DNA of 64,000 nt from Leuctra nigra (Eukaryota; Arthropoda; Insecta; Plecoptera; Leuctridae): contig OW203763.1 in the NCBI GenBank assembly GCA_934045905.1, positions 16,374,948 through 16,438,947 on the forward strand. The letters run 5' to 3'. Both the position numbers and the translations under genes were made by a program. Of the stretch, positions 45,201 to 55,037 are shown piece after piece (positions within the stretch are counted from its first letter, which is position 1; each line of letters starts with the position of its first letter). Under the pieces are notes generated by a model. It was given only the letters and a program-made list of their open reading frames with translations, did not search any database and was not told the origin of the DNA.

Positions 45201-47284
45201 CTGGTGGGCGGCATCCTGGGCTATCAGAGAGAAGGCAGTAATGGGTAATGCTCTCCTATTTGTTTAGTACTTCATCATCGTGTTCCTCATCTTCGTCATC
45301 ATGCTGGTGGGCGGCATCCTGGGCTATCAGAGAGAAGGCAGTAATGGGTAATGCTCTCCTATTTGTTTAGTACTTCATCATCGTGTTCCTCATCTTCGTC
45401 ATCATGCTGGTGGGCGGCATCCTGGGCTATCAGAGAAGGCAGTAATGGGTAATGCTCTCCTATTTGTTTAGTACTTCATCATCGTGTTCCTCATCTTCGT
45501 CATCATGCTGGTGGGCGGCATCCTGGGCTATGTGTTCAGAGAGAAGGCAGTAATGGGTAATGCTCTCCCATTTGTTTAGTACTTCATCATCGTGTTCCTC
45601 ATCTTCGTCATCATGCTGGTGGGAGGCATCCTGGGCTATGTGTTCAGAGAGAAGGTGCGAACGACGATGGAGCAAGAGATGCACAGCACGCTGCGCTCTT
45701 ATGGTGACAAGAGAAGCATCACCAGAGCCTGGGACACTACCCAGGAAACAGTAAGACAATCATTACAACTTTAGTTTCTCTTGAAAGTTGAAAGATATTC
45801 GGGTTTCGAAACGAAGAACCAGGCGGGATGCAATACAGTTTACATATTATTTTATTGTCTAATTTTTACAACAAATAAATTATTGCCCGTGCTTATCTTA
45901 ATTTTAGTTAGTTGTATTGTGATTGGCCACACAGTCATAAGTGCATAGATTTTTAATTACAATAATTCACTACTACACATTGATTTGGATTGGTGATTTC
46001 ATACACTCAAAGAGTTCAATTAAAAGTAGGTACCTACTCATTTTCCATGTATGGGAATCACCACTAAATTCCATATATTAAGCTCATTTCTGAATTTACA
46101 TTTGTTCTGAAGTTAATATTTACATTTGTTCAGAAACGTATATTAAACGTTGCACTCCTCTACAACTAGGCAAATGGCAATAGATATGCACGAAAGGTGA
46201 AAAAGAGACTTCCCATAATGTGTCTCTCGCCCGAAGGAAACTGCGGAAGCCCTAAGCCAAGAAGGACGGCCGCGGGAATCAAACCCTGGCCTCCGGAGTG
46301 CAACCTCTGAGATGTACAAATTATTAAAATGTAATTGTTTCAGCTACATTGTTGTGGCGTGACTAACTACAATGACTGGAGGACCAAGGGAATACCAGAA
46401 AGCTGTTGCAGAGAAGGACCTCGATACGACGGCCTTGTAAGTTGACAAAATATTAGTTCGTATCGTTTTATTCCAATTTCTTGACTGATAGCAGCTGATA
46501 GTGATATTATAAAATAAATAACACATAACTAATTATTTGGAACTCGTCTCATTATTTCAAATGTTTGTTGTAAATTAAGTCCATTGCACGATCAGAATAA
46601 ACTGTTTCTTAGTATTGTTTTGACTTAAGACTTAAATGGCTCAGAGTCTGAAATGGGAAATTGTTTCGTAAGAATTGTAATTCCAATTATTTTTGTTAGT
46701 ATACTTACTTAAATACACAGAAATAAGTGCACAGATTGTTACGAATCAATTTTTAGCCAGCTCTGATGTTTTGATGTGGTCAAACGATTCGTCACTAATA
46801 TATCATTAAAAACACATTATTTATTTTAGATTCAAAAATTACCATGCCAGTCAATTCAAAATCCAAAGAATATCTACACAGACGGGTGTTTGGATATAAC
46901 CGAGATGTTCGTGAAGGACCACGCAGAGATCATTGGAGGCGCCGGCATTGGTGTCGCATGTCTGATGGTAAGCATTTCACAGATCACCTTACTTCATACG
47001 AAATCGTTTCTCCTTGGAGAAAACAAATAGATCAATATCATTAATATTATAAAATATTTAATATTTATTATTATAATTATAATATTAAAAAAAATTATTA
47101 TATTATCGATTATTATATTAGGTATCTATCTATATTCCTGATATTGTCTATTCAACATTTTGATATATCAGTCAGATCAGCCAATTATTGATACTAAGAA
47201 ACGTATAACTAATTATTATTTTTCTTCCGTTTTCAGCTTCTGGGAATGATATTTTCATGTGCATTATTTAAAATGATAGAATAG
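39255..47284 (+). CDS. Tetraspanin (four-pass membrane organiser)
   Basis: Tetraspanins organise plasma-membrane microdomains with integrins and receptors. Exons (plus): 39255-39332, 40061-40252, 45580-45750, 46344-46436, 46830-46967, 47237-47284; all junctions are phase 0, giving 239 aa, the usual size. TM1 is about 13-38, TM2 about 54-77 (YILIATGGLVSLVAFFGCLG with the conserved GCLGAIKE after it), TM3 is 91-112 (YFIIVFLIFVIMLVGGILGY) and TM4 about 211-236. The large loop has the hallmark CCG (150-152) plus CC (168-169), C184 and C198: six cysteines. The start is chosen because the exon has an in-frame TAG six codons upstream. Subfamily is uncertain, nearest in feel to CD151/TSPAN9/CD9-like members. 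Intron 2 (5.3 kb) contains four mobile elements and an array of truncated exon 3 copies (44930-45579). Confidence 0.93.
39714..39850 (+). mobile_element. tRNA-derived SINE in tetraspanin intron 1
   Basis: GGTGTAATGG...GGGTTCGCATCC resembles a tRNA-derived head. TTGTGGTTTACCGTAATT follows, shared with the relic near 32908. Confidence 0.5.
40745..40915. mobile_element. Short MITE in tetraspanin intron 2
   Basis: AGTCACCTCTATGT on the left and ACATATAGAGGTGACT on the right form an inverted repeat with a 2-bp indel, about 170 bp overall, non-coding. Confidence 0.6.
41763..41850 (+). repeat. Dispersed repeat fragment shared with 16345-16420
   Basis: TTTGGGTGGGCAGAGGGT...AATTTTTGGTGGGCGCGCCC here resembles TTAGGTGGGCAGAGGGT...AATTTTGGATGGGAGCGCGC near 16345-16420. 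It is likely the end of a larger interspersed element. Confidence 0.5.
41945..42469 (-). mobile_element. hAT-like non-autonomous element, family A copy 3 (inverted)
   Basis: Same termini as 2230-2775 but in the opposite orientation. The exact 8-bp target duplication AGAACGAG lies at 41937-41944 and 42470-42477. It is built of AGATAC/GTATCT words. It lies in tetraspanin intron 2. Confidence 0.94.
42785..44029 (-). mobile_element. 5'-truncated LINE (Jockey/CR1-like reverse transcriptase C-terminus)
   Basis: A minus-strand frame of 211 codons (43828-43193), extendable upstream with lesions, reads ...VENVKSFKYLGIMLDENLHF, then ITPHFDYCSSIL and KLQKLQNKVMRSIL. These are standard landmarks of the thumb and C-terminal region of non-LTR reverse transcriptases. 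The 3' end is probably near 42790, where the minus strand reads AATAAAGACTTTACTACTAC. No endonuclease or fingers/palm region remains. The hAT-like element at 44038-44892 inserted next to or into its 5' side. Confidence 0.8.
44038..44892. mobile_element. hAT-like non-autonomous element, family B
   Basis: It begins CAGAGTTGGGTAAGTTACTT and ends with a reverse copy (AAGTTACTACCCAACTCTG). The exact 8-bp target duplication CTTTTACA lies at 44030-44037 and 44893-44900. About 150 bp at each end consist of AGTTACTTTTAAGTTACTTT-like words; the core (about 44190-44720) is unique and non-coding. It lies in tetraspanin intron 2, about 70 bp upstream of the first decoy acceptor. Confidence 0.93.
44930..45579 (+). 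repeat. Tandem array of six truncated tetraspanin exon 3 copies with acceptors
   Basis: Copies of the exon start (TACTTCATCATCGTGTTCCT) begin at 44961, 45062, 45165, 45268, 45371 and 45472, before the true exon at 45580. Spacings are 101, 103, 103, 103, 101 and 108. Each unit has about 30 bp of intron ending TATTTGTTTAG plus about 67-78 bp of exon encoding YFIIVFLIFVIMLVGGILGY. Copy 6 keeps GTGTTCAGAGAGAAGG like the true exon; copies 1-5 lack GTGTT, and copies 1 and 5 lack two further bases. All read to an in-frame stop within 2-16 codons of the truncation. The array is in sense orientation at the end of intron 2. Confidence 0.95.
46186..46315 (-). mobile_element. SINE head, minus strand, tetraspanin intron 3
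   Basis: On the minus strand: GCACTCCGGAGGCCAGGGTT then TGATTCCCGCGGCCGTCC. This matches the head of the SINE at 22740-22790 (TTCCGGAGGCCCGGGTTCGA and CCGGCCGTCC). Confidence 0.6.
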
Positions 47285-50200
47285 CATATGCAATGATCAA
47301 TATTCCATTATCATTCATGAGAATCAAATCGACCAATATCATGATCGCCACTCATTCATAAAATGCCATTAATCGCAATTTTCTATGTTAATTATAAGAT
47401 ATTGATAACTTCTATCAATGAAATCACTATCTAGTGGAACTTTTATGAGTTTGCAGTGATAAGAGTATTAGTGTATCACAATATAATTTGAAGTTTTATA
47501 AATTTTGTATCTAAAACACTATTATGCATTTCCCGAGTGAGAACACAATTTTGGTTCCACCTATTTATCAATCAGTATTAACAAAAATATTTGGTGATTC
47601 TTTTTAATGATATTAACCAGCTCAGTGATTGAGCAAATTCAAAAAACTTGCTGGGATGTTTGACCGATGATATGGCAAAATGTATCATTCATACCTATTG
47701 TATAGAACTGCTGTAGATACAATCAAAATATGTACTATGTCGTGATAGGTACACAGTAATGAAAACAAATCCTAAGAAAACGTCGACCTTATTGGGATTC
47801 GCCACTATAAAGTCGATATTATAATATAGGTAGCTAGAGATTCCCCATTCGAGCGTAATAGCCATAATGCTTAAGAAACAATTATAACATATTTTGACTT
47901 GTACTTCAATATTATTGAAATTATTTCGGGGAAGGTCTTTAGAGATTATCGGAATAGATCTTCACATTTATAGCTTACATCCCAATAAGGAAATACTGAT
48001 ATCAAGACATATTGCGGTGACTGTACACTGCAAGTACACAGTACAATGCAATTATAATTAAGGATTTGTTCAATGCACGTGTGTACATTGGATCCCTATA
48101 GCAATGACACACAAATAAATGAACTGGCACCACTATACAATCGAACTAGGGATGTTATCAGAAAGATAAGCAATGCTTTTACTTTTAAAGAATATTATTT
48201 AATTTCATGAAATTCTTTCGTTTTCAATGTAAACCGAGGATCATGATTTAAAAATTCGAATATACATAGTCTCTACAGGGAATCCCACAAGAAGATAATA
48301 GGTTCATAAATTGCAATGATTATTTTGTCAACCAAATTTTGTGTCCGATTAGGTTGTTGCTTGATAAAAAAATGTAGGTAGTTCAAAAAAAGGTTATTGG
48401 ATTCTTGTTTTTGAATTTAAAAAAATGCTAAACTTACCTCATCAATTAAGGGTGACTTTATTGAAAAACAAAAATTATGTGGATTACTTACAATGATTTT
48501 AATAAAATCTCCCATATTCTTCACATTTTTTTTTGCAAATCACTTAACTTTCTAAACATTTAAATGCAACTAAGAGATTGTCTACATCTATCTCTAAGTA
48601 ATGACTCAATAGCTTGATTGCACAGACTTGACACCTTCTCAGTAGCTCATGTAGATGTTAGAAAATTTGGCAGTCAACAGTTTGCAGGGATTCAATTTAG
48701 CATAAGAATGTATACATTATTATATATCATAATCGTTGCACAACATGAACTACAAATCAAGATTTGAATACCGAGGGCTTAAATTACATTGTAACAAAAC
48801 ATTTTCTGATATCACCGTAATTTCGATGAACTGATCAATTGGGAAGATTTTATGTAATACAAACATTAAACAATTATTGAACTTTGCAAACCAGTCATGT
48901 TAACTATTGCAAATACAGTTGGATTAAAGTGATGCCATTTCATTTATTTGTAGTGGTGGTATGGGGATACAATTAAAATTCTATAGAGAATAAAAGATCT
49001 TCTTTAGTTACCTATGGCCAATATTTGTTAATCGGAGCCATGTTCGGTGTACCGATTAATTTTATTTTATTTCTAGTGTGCTATATGTATTAAATATACG
49101 ATTTATTAAGTACACGTATGTTTTGTTTTATTTCCCGAATGTCAGGATTGGTAAGGAATTTAGGTTTATTGGTTATAAATAAACGAAATTCCAAACAATA
49201 CATTTATTATAATTTATAATTATTTGAAAATACGATAAGGTGTAAATTCTCTGAAATTAAGATGTATGTTCTTGGCATAAAGTACAATAATGAGTTACAG
49301 GGCAAATTTACCAACATTATGCCACCATAAAACACAAACTTATTTCCAAACCACTAATTTTTACATTAACTTTAAGGTACAAAAATAATTATCTTTGGCA
49401 ACATTTTATAAAACTAAGAGATTCCGAAATATGAAATACAATATTGTAACATTACTTTTTGTAATTTTACTAAATTAGTAGATATGGAAGTAAGTAAACA
49501 ATGTAAAAAAGGAGCAAATAATTTTACAAAATTAATGAATACAGCACAGTTAGACTTGATAGGGGAATAGTTATGCAATGACAATGGATGAACATAAGTA
49601 CGATATATATAGCCTAGGAAGATAAATGACTTGTGGAAGTAATTCTATGTAGGTACTTCTACTTCACTAATAATTACAATCCTTTGCATTGAAGCGAATA
49701 GTGAAAGAGATTGCAGTTGAATGCTTTCCTGCATTTTATCAGCATCTCACTCACACATCGCACGCGGGAAGCAATACTTCACACATAAAACAAAATGCAT
49801 AGCATTTCATGACAACACATTAATTTCTCAAAATGGTTGGACATATAGTTTGTCATAGATTATGCCACTCGGTGAGAAAGCTACTGTTGCACAATCCAAT
49901 TAATAGTACCCGACACAAGATTTCGTGCCTCCAGTCACCTTTTATGGAAGGTATGATAATGCATTACATATAAACTCTGATTAGACAAAAAATCAACAAG
50001 CATTTCCCTGGGGATGCAAACTTTATGTTCCCTTTAACATAGAACACTTAATGATATCCTGCACACTTCTTGAAGCATAAATGCAATTATGAAATGTCTT
50101 AAAATTCATTAATCCACCTGTTATTTAAATCATCAATGCTGTCATGTGTTCGTTTTGTTTGTGTATACAAACACAAACAAGAATTATAAATACAAAGAGA

Positions 50201-53176
50201 ACAATTGAAACTTAACTTGAACTTCATAGCCTAGGTATTAACTTAAATACCTTTGTAAATAGGTAGACATAAAAGCAACTTCCAGAGATTCTCAGTAAAT
50301 ACTAAGTAAATACTAAATTATATTGCTTCATAAAATATCAGTCAATTCCAAGTGTTTATCTGACACAACTCAAAATACGAGGGCCAAAAAACGTTATTTT
50401 TACTATACAAATTAATTTGGGTACATGTACCAGTTAGTTACCTCACACTAAAAGAAAACAACAATTCTTCAAGCTTCATTGATACCGTTTGCTAACGACC
50501 AACTGTGGTTTTATACTAGGTACTTACTTACTTATAGGTACCTAGTTACAAAACAGAAACTGGAAAAACAATGATGAATGCAATTAATGAACACTTTAAT
50601 GCCTTCAATTTAAAATCGATTAAGTGTTAGTAAATTTGAGTAAGTAAATACGTTAAATTATTTGAATATTTAATCAAAAGGTTTCCGAGACAACTAAAGT
50701 GTAATAAATATTTATGAGTTGACTTAGGAGAGTACACTTTGTTGCTCGGTAGCATGTAGCTTGGTGTACAACGACGTATAGTTCTGTGTACCCAATTAGC
50801 TAGTGGGATTCTTTCCAGAGTCCAGGAAATATGAGATTTAAGTAAGGTGTTTCAAGTCAAACTGCTGCCCATCAGACTATGTAATCAGACTATGGCATCA
50901 GACTATGTCATGAGACTATGTAACAAAATACCCCAACACCTGATGCCGACATACCAACAAAGTTCCCTCAAAAAACTTTAGTATAAATATTCAATTTGAA
51001 TTTGAATTACTGATAAAAGTATCAACTCTAATAACCAATAACGCACTGAAATTGTAAATTGTGAATCAATTTGATCAATTAATGAAAATGCATATGCATT
51101 ATTTGTAAATAGGTCGGTTTGGTTGAGATGGTAAGTGATAATTCGAGAAATCAACTATGACAACTGAACTAAAAATTATTTAAAAAACCATCACTATGTA
51201 CAAAATAAAATCAAAAAAACATCACCGTATTACAATATTGATATATAATTGCCAATTGGGCGTTAACAAAAAAAAACACTTTAGCTGCTGACAATTGTAC
51301 AGTGTACCTATTTCAATTGAAGACTGTTAGTGGTACTGACGGTTAAATTTAATTTAAAAACTCCTCATACCCAATACCTAATATTTGTCACGAGCAATGC
51401 ATAGCAGTTTCAAAACCCACTCAACTAATAAGAGTGTTAATTACGAATCTATAAATAGGTTGGAAACTCCAAGATGCAGTGGAAATACGGATACACATTT
51501 ATTTCTTGATTAGCTATTTTTAATTCTTTAGCATTGCTTGTCCGAAGTTTTGATTATTGTTGCGTCACATGGGAGCTAACCATAACTAATGCTATTGAAT
51601 GTGATCAATATGTTCTTTTATGTATTATTTATGTTTTATGTTGTATTATGTGTTATTTGTAAAGAATTAGGAAAAGCTTACAAAATGTGCCCAGTTTTGC
51701 CAAATCAAACAATCTGCCTGAATAGTTGAGCAGTTGGCCCCAATGCACCATTCTCCTAGCACAAGATACACTAAGTCAAATCATTTAAAAAAAAATTGTG
51801 TCACTTTAATTAAAAAAAAATAGTTAAAGAGTAATATCAAAATCAGGAGTGAGGAAAGTGCAGCCCCCAATATTTTATTATGTTAGCTCAATAAATTACC
51901 CAAAATTGGTACATAAATTCACAAATATTTATAATCACTATCTAGTTTGAACTGTTTGAGCTGTAGGTACACTAAGATCCTTGGCGTTATTATCCCAATA
52001 TAACTAGCCCCCCCCCCCCTTCCTCCCTCTTCATCATTTCATCATCACACAATTAGTATACACAATTGTTAAGATATCAAAATTATATCAGGAATCATAA
52101 ATAAAGCAGAGAGAAATCTATCTTTCATACTTGTTGTTTCATACTTTACATTCCTTTGCACGGTGAATCTAGGCCCAGAATGTTCAGTAAATTTTTACTC
52201 ACACTAAAAAACTCGGCAGAGTGGGCAGTAAGTTGTAACAAAATCTAAAATAAGTTACTTAGTACAATTACTAACAAAGTAATTCTTTTCTTCTAAATAG
52301 GCAAAATCACCTGCAGTAGATGGTGACAGATTTTGATTGCATTGCTATAGAAATCACACTTAATTGTCAGTTCGCTTGAAATAGTTTATGATTTCTATGT
52401 ATGGCCAATTTGGATCTCTTCAAATAGTGACATTAAGAAAAAAATTTAGAAAATACAGTTGCAATTTAATTAGTTTTGTGATTAATAATCTACACTTGTT
52501 ACTCAAATAAGATGGACATATTTTAAAAACCAAGTATCAATCAGCTCATTAGCCTAAAAAGAGATGGCATGTACAGTACATACAATGAGAACTTCTTTAC
52601 CAGAATCAGTGAAACATATCAACAACATCAATACGGGGATCGGGTAAACATGTTACGATCGTTAAATTACATCATATTCATGTGCAATAAAAGTGCGCTC
52701 ACCTCAAGAGAGTCTTCAGAAAACTGGGAGTTTGTTCACAAGGCAGCCGGTTGCCTCTAGAAAACTTGTGTGTATTATTTTCGGAACTCTATTTACGATA
52801 GAGATACAATTATAGTTTGAAGTATTAGTAGGTTAGGTATATGTAGGTAATTAGTTCAAATGTGCATGAATGACAGTGATCACTGATCAAATAAGCTAAT
52901 AAGAGCTTGGCAAACCTATTGTTATTATAACTTGAGGGAAAGTGTTTGTGTTTACGTTCTATTGTACAATCATAAATTATTTCAAACAGCAAAGTCACAA
53001 ACAAAACTATGACTGTGCAGAGAGTTTGGTTTCTAAAAAATCGGAAAGTCTTTTTGGGTATTGAAGTAAATTATCTAGTAAAAATGTCGTTCTACAATAA
53101 TCGTTGCAATTTCACCACATGACTGTGTAAAACCAATCTCTCTTTAGACAGATTTGTTGACCAGCATCAGAAAATC
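47285..53176. other. Tetraspanin 3' flank and long non-coding stretch
   Basis: No exon is recognised. The tetraspanin 3' UTR occupies an unknown part of the left end. The right end, down to about 49200, could include a long 3' UTR of the minus-strand TMEM272-like gene (AATAAATG on the minus strand near 49200), but this is speculation. It contains a C12 run (52008-52019) and a small ATCAGACTATG tandem (about 50874-50920). The frame at 52569-52760 lacks support. Confidence 0.4.
50874..50920 (+). repeat. Short tandem repeat, ATCAGACTATG unit
   Basis: Three ATCAGACTATG units and one ATGAGACTATG unit in about 47 bp, separated by 1-3 bases. Confidence 0.8.
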
Positions 53177-54095
53177 ACAATTGACCAGTAGAACGGCTCC
53201 GCCGCTGAAACGTCACGAGTCACGTGACCGAGTGGCGGGCACATGATCGTGGGCCAGATCGTAGCTGCGCGCCATTAGAACACATAGGGAAGTCAGTTCG
53301 GTTGATGCAAAAATCATATTTCAGTGACGAAAATGGACCTAAATGTGTTGTCGGGCTGCAACATCAGCACAAAGGTTCCCCGAATAACATTTCATGGATT
53401 TTATAGTAACAGTGCTGTGAGAAAAGAGAATTATAAGAATTTGGTGGGACGAATGGCTGTTTGCTGTGTTGGCAAAGCAACCATGTTTTATTTGCTTGTT
53501 TTATTCCCTACATTACATGAGTCATAAACTTAACTCATTTGATCATCCTGCTAGGTGATTACCAAGTGCAATCCACACACATACCTTCATATCTAGTAGA
53601 AAATATTTACCTACTTCTAGTTTAGACCTACAAGAGTAAAAAATACCACCAACAAACTGTTTGTAGGTAAGTGGGTGGGTGGTAGGTATGTAAAAATAAA
53701 CAACAAATCAACAATAAATCCGTGAATAATAAACATCCGTAATAAAAATAACGTCCACCAGTGAATTATTCCTATTTAGTATACCTATAGATTGCTTATA
53801 TAAATCTAGAGTGTAAGAAATATTCAGCTTCCCGCGCTGTCAAATGCCAGGTATCAAGCATTTTTTTGAAGTCCATATCTCGGTATAATATCCACTCATA
53901 AACAAACTGTAGCATTTTTTTAGTAGCCACTGGCTTCCCACATTGCCTACATACTTCATAAAATAACTTTGATTAAAACAATATAACTTTATTGATGATT
54001 TTATCCTCGTAAGTTGCTGCAGGCGCTAACAAAGCAGCCCTAGCAGCCGAGGCGCTAACAAAAGTTAACTCTGCCCCGTTCTACTGGTCAATTGT
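53177..54095 (+). mobile_element. Degenerate THAP-domain (P-like) DNA transposon
   Basis: The 20-bp perfect terminal inverted repeat ACAATTGACCAGTAGAACGG (53177-53196) recurs reversed at 54076-54095. Flanking 8-mers AGAAAATC and CCAAAATG match at 5 of 8 positions (central AAAAT), compatible with an old 8-bp duplication. A broken THAP domain lies inside on the plus strand. The catalytic part of a transposase is absent (919 bp in total), so it is non-autonomous and old. Confidence 0.75.
53324..53480 (+). pseudogene. Frameshifted THAP zinc-finger remnant
   Basis: One frame reads ENGPKCVVG. A different frame directly continues GCNISTKVPRITFHGF and then SAVRKE. Together they have the C-x(4)-C start and the ITFHxF core of a THAP (C2CH) DNA-binding domain, separated by a frameshift near 53355. 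The distal C-x2-H pair and AVPTIF-like end are not recognisable. It belongs to the transposon at 53177-54095 rather than to a host gene. Confidence 0.6.
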
Positions 54096-55037
54096 CCAAA
54101 ATGTTCAGCCAACCTCAGACATTAAAACTGTGTTGCTCTGTGTATATGCAATTTTGCCAGATACAGAACTAGGTACTCTTAGTTCAAATACGATCGCATT
54201 TCTGTGAAATAGCTACGCAGAGCACGAGACATTGCAAGTCTTGGAAGGGTGCCTTTAATCTCCTTAGAGTACATGTCTCAAAAGTTCAATATTTCTTGAC
54301 TCTTGTGATATCAAATCTATTAAAAAACCTGAATCAATGCCTAATCATCCAGTAAGAAACATGTTGAATTGAAATGTTATCCGTCAAAAAAGAATACCCT
54401 AGTAAGAATAGCTTTATTATTATAAACTGTTGTGAAAACATGCAAACAAGTTATTATAGCTTTGCCATTTGCATAGAAACCCTGTAGATTAATAACCTAT
54501 AGGCATCCTGCGTGAGAAATTGTTTACCTTGAGGCTTGTTGTCATGCCAACATGATTAAATATGGCCGCTTCAGTGGAAGACGCTTTGAATATGTGGACC
54601 TTGGTCAGTGACTAACTGACTGTCAAGAAGGCTCTGGAGCTGTTCTAATTTTCTTTCATTGGCCAGAATAAATTTAAAATGTCAACCAATTGTTTGAGAT
54701 ATACCACGGCAGTGTTGTTACTTTTTAACGCTAGATGGCTCACTGCAACATTTCTAGAGACCTTGGAGAGATGACTTCACGAGCAGGATTCCTATAATTA
54801 TTAATAAGAAAATAATTTGTTTAAAAAAAAAATATTAAAAAATGTTTATGATAATTAAATGTAAAAATGTTGAGTTTATCTCCCAAATTCAACAGAATAC
54901 GTAAACCAGTGGGCAAATGAGAAAATCTGCATTAAATTAAGTAACTTGTGCAGGATAAAATATACCTCGTCGTGATAATTATTAGTTACTCCATCATATA
55001 CCTGTTTGACAATTAGGCAGTTTTAAGTTTGTTTTTG
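54096..55037. other. Probable 3' UTR of the TMEM272-like gene
   Basis: Non-coding stretch directly downstream (minus strand) of the stop codon at 55038. No repeat or exon is identified. Confidence 0.35.

Noticed and set aside
44961..45579. CRISPR-like or satellite array
   Set aside because: Units are contiguous, with no variable spacers, and are explained by exon duplication.
45460..45759. Minus-strand frame with acidic HDDEDEEHDDEV repeats
   Set aside because: Antisense shadow of the tetraspanin exon 3 array; the repeat arises from the tandem duplication.
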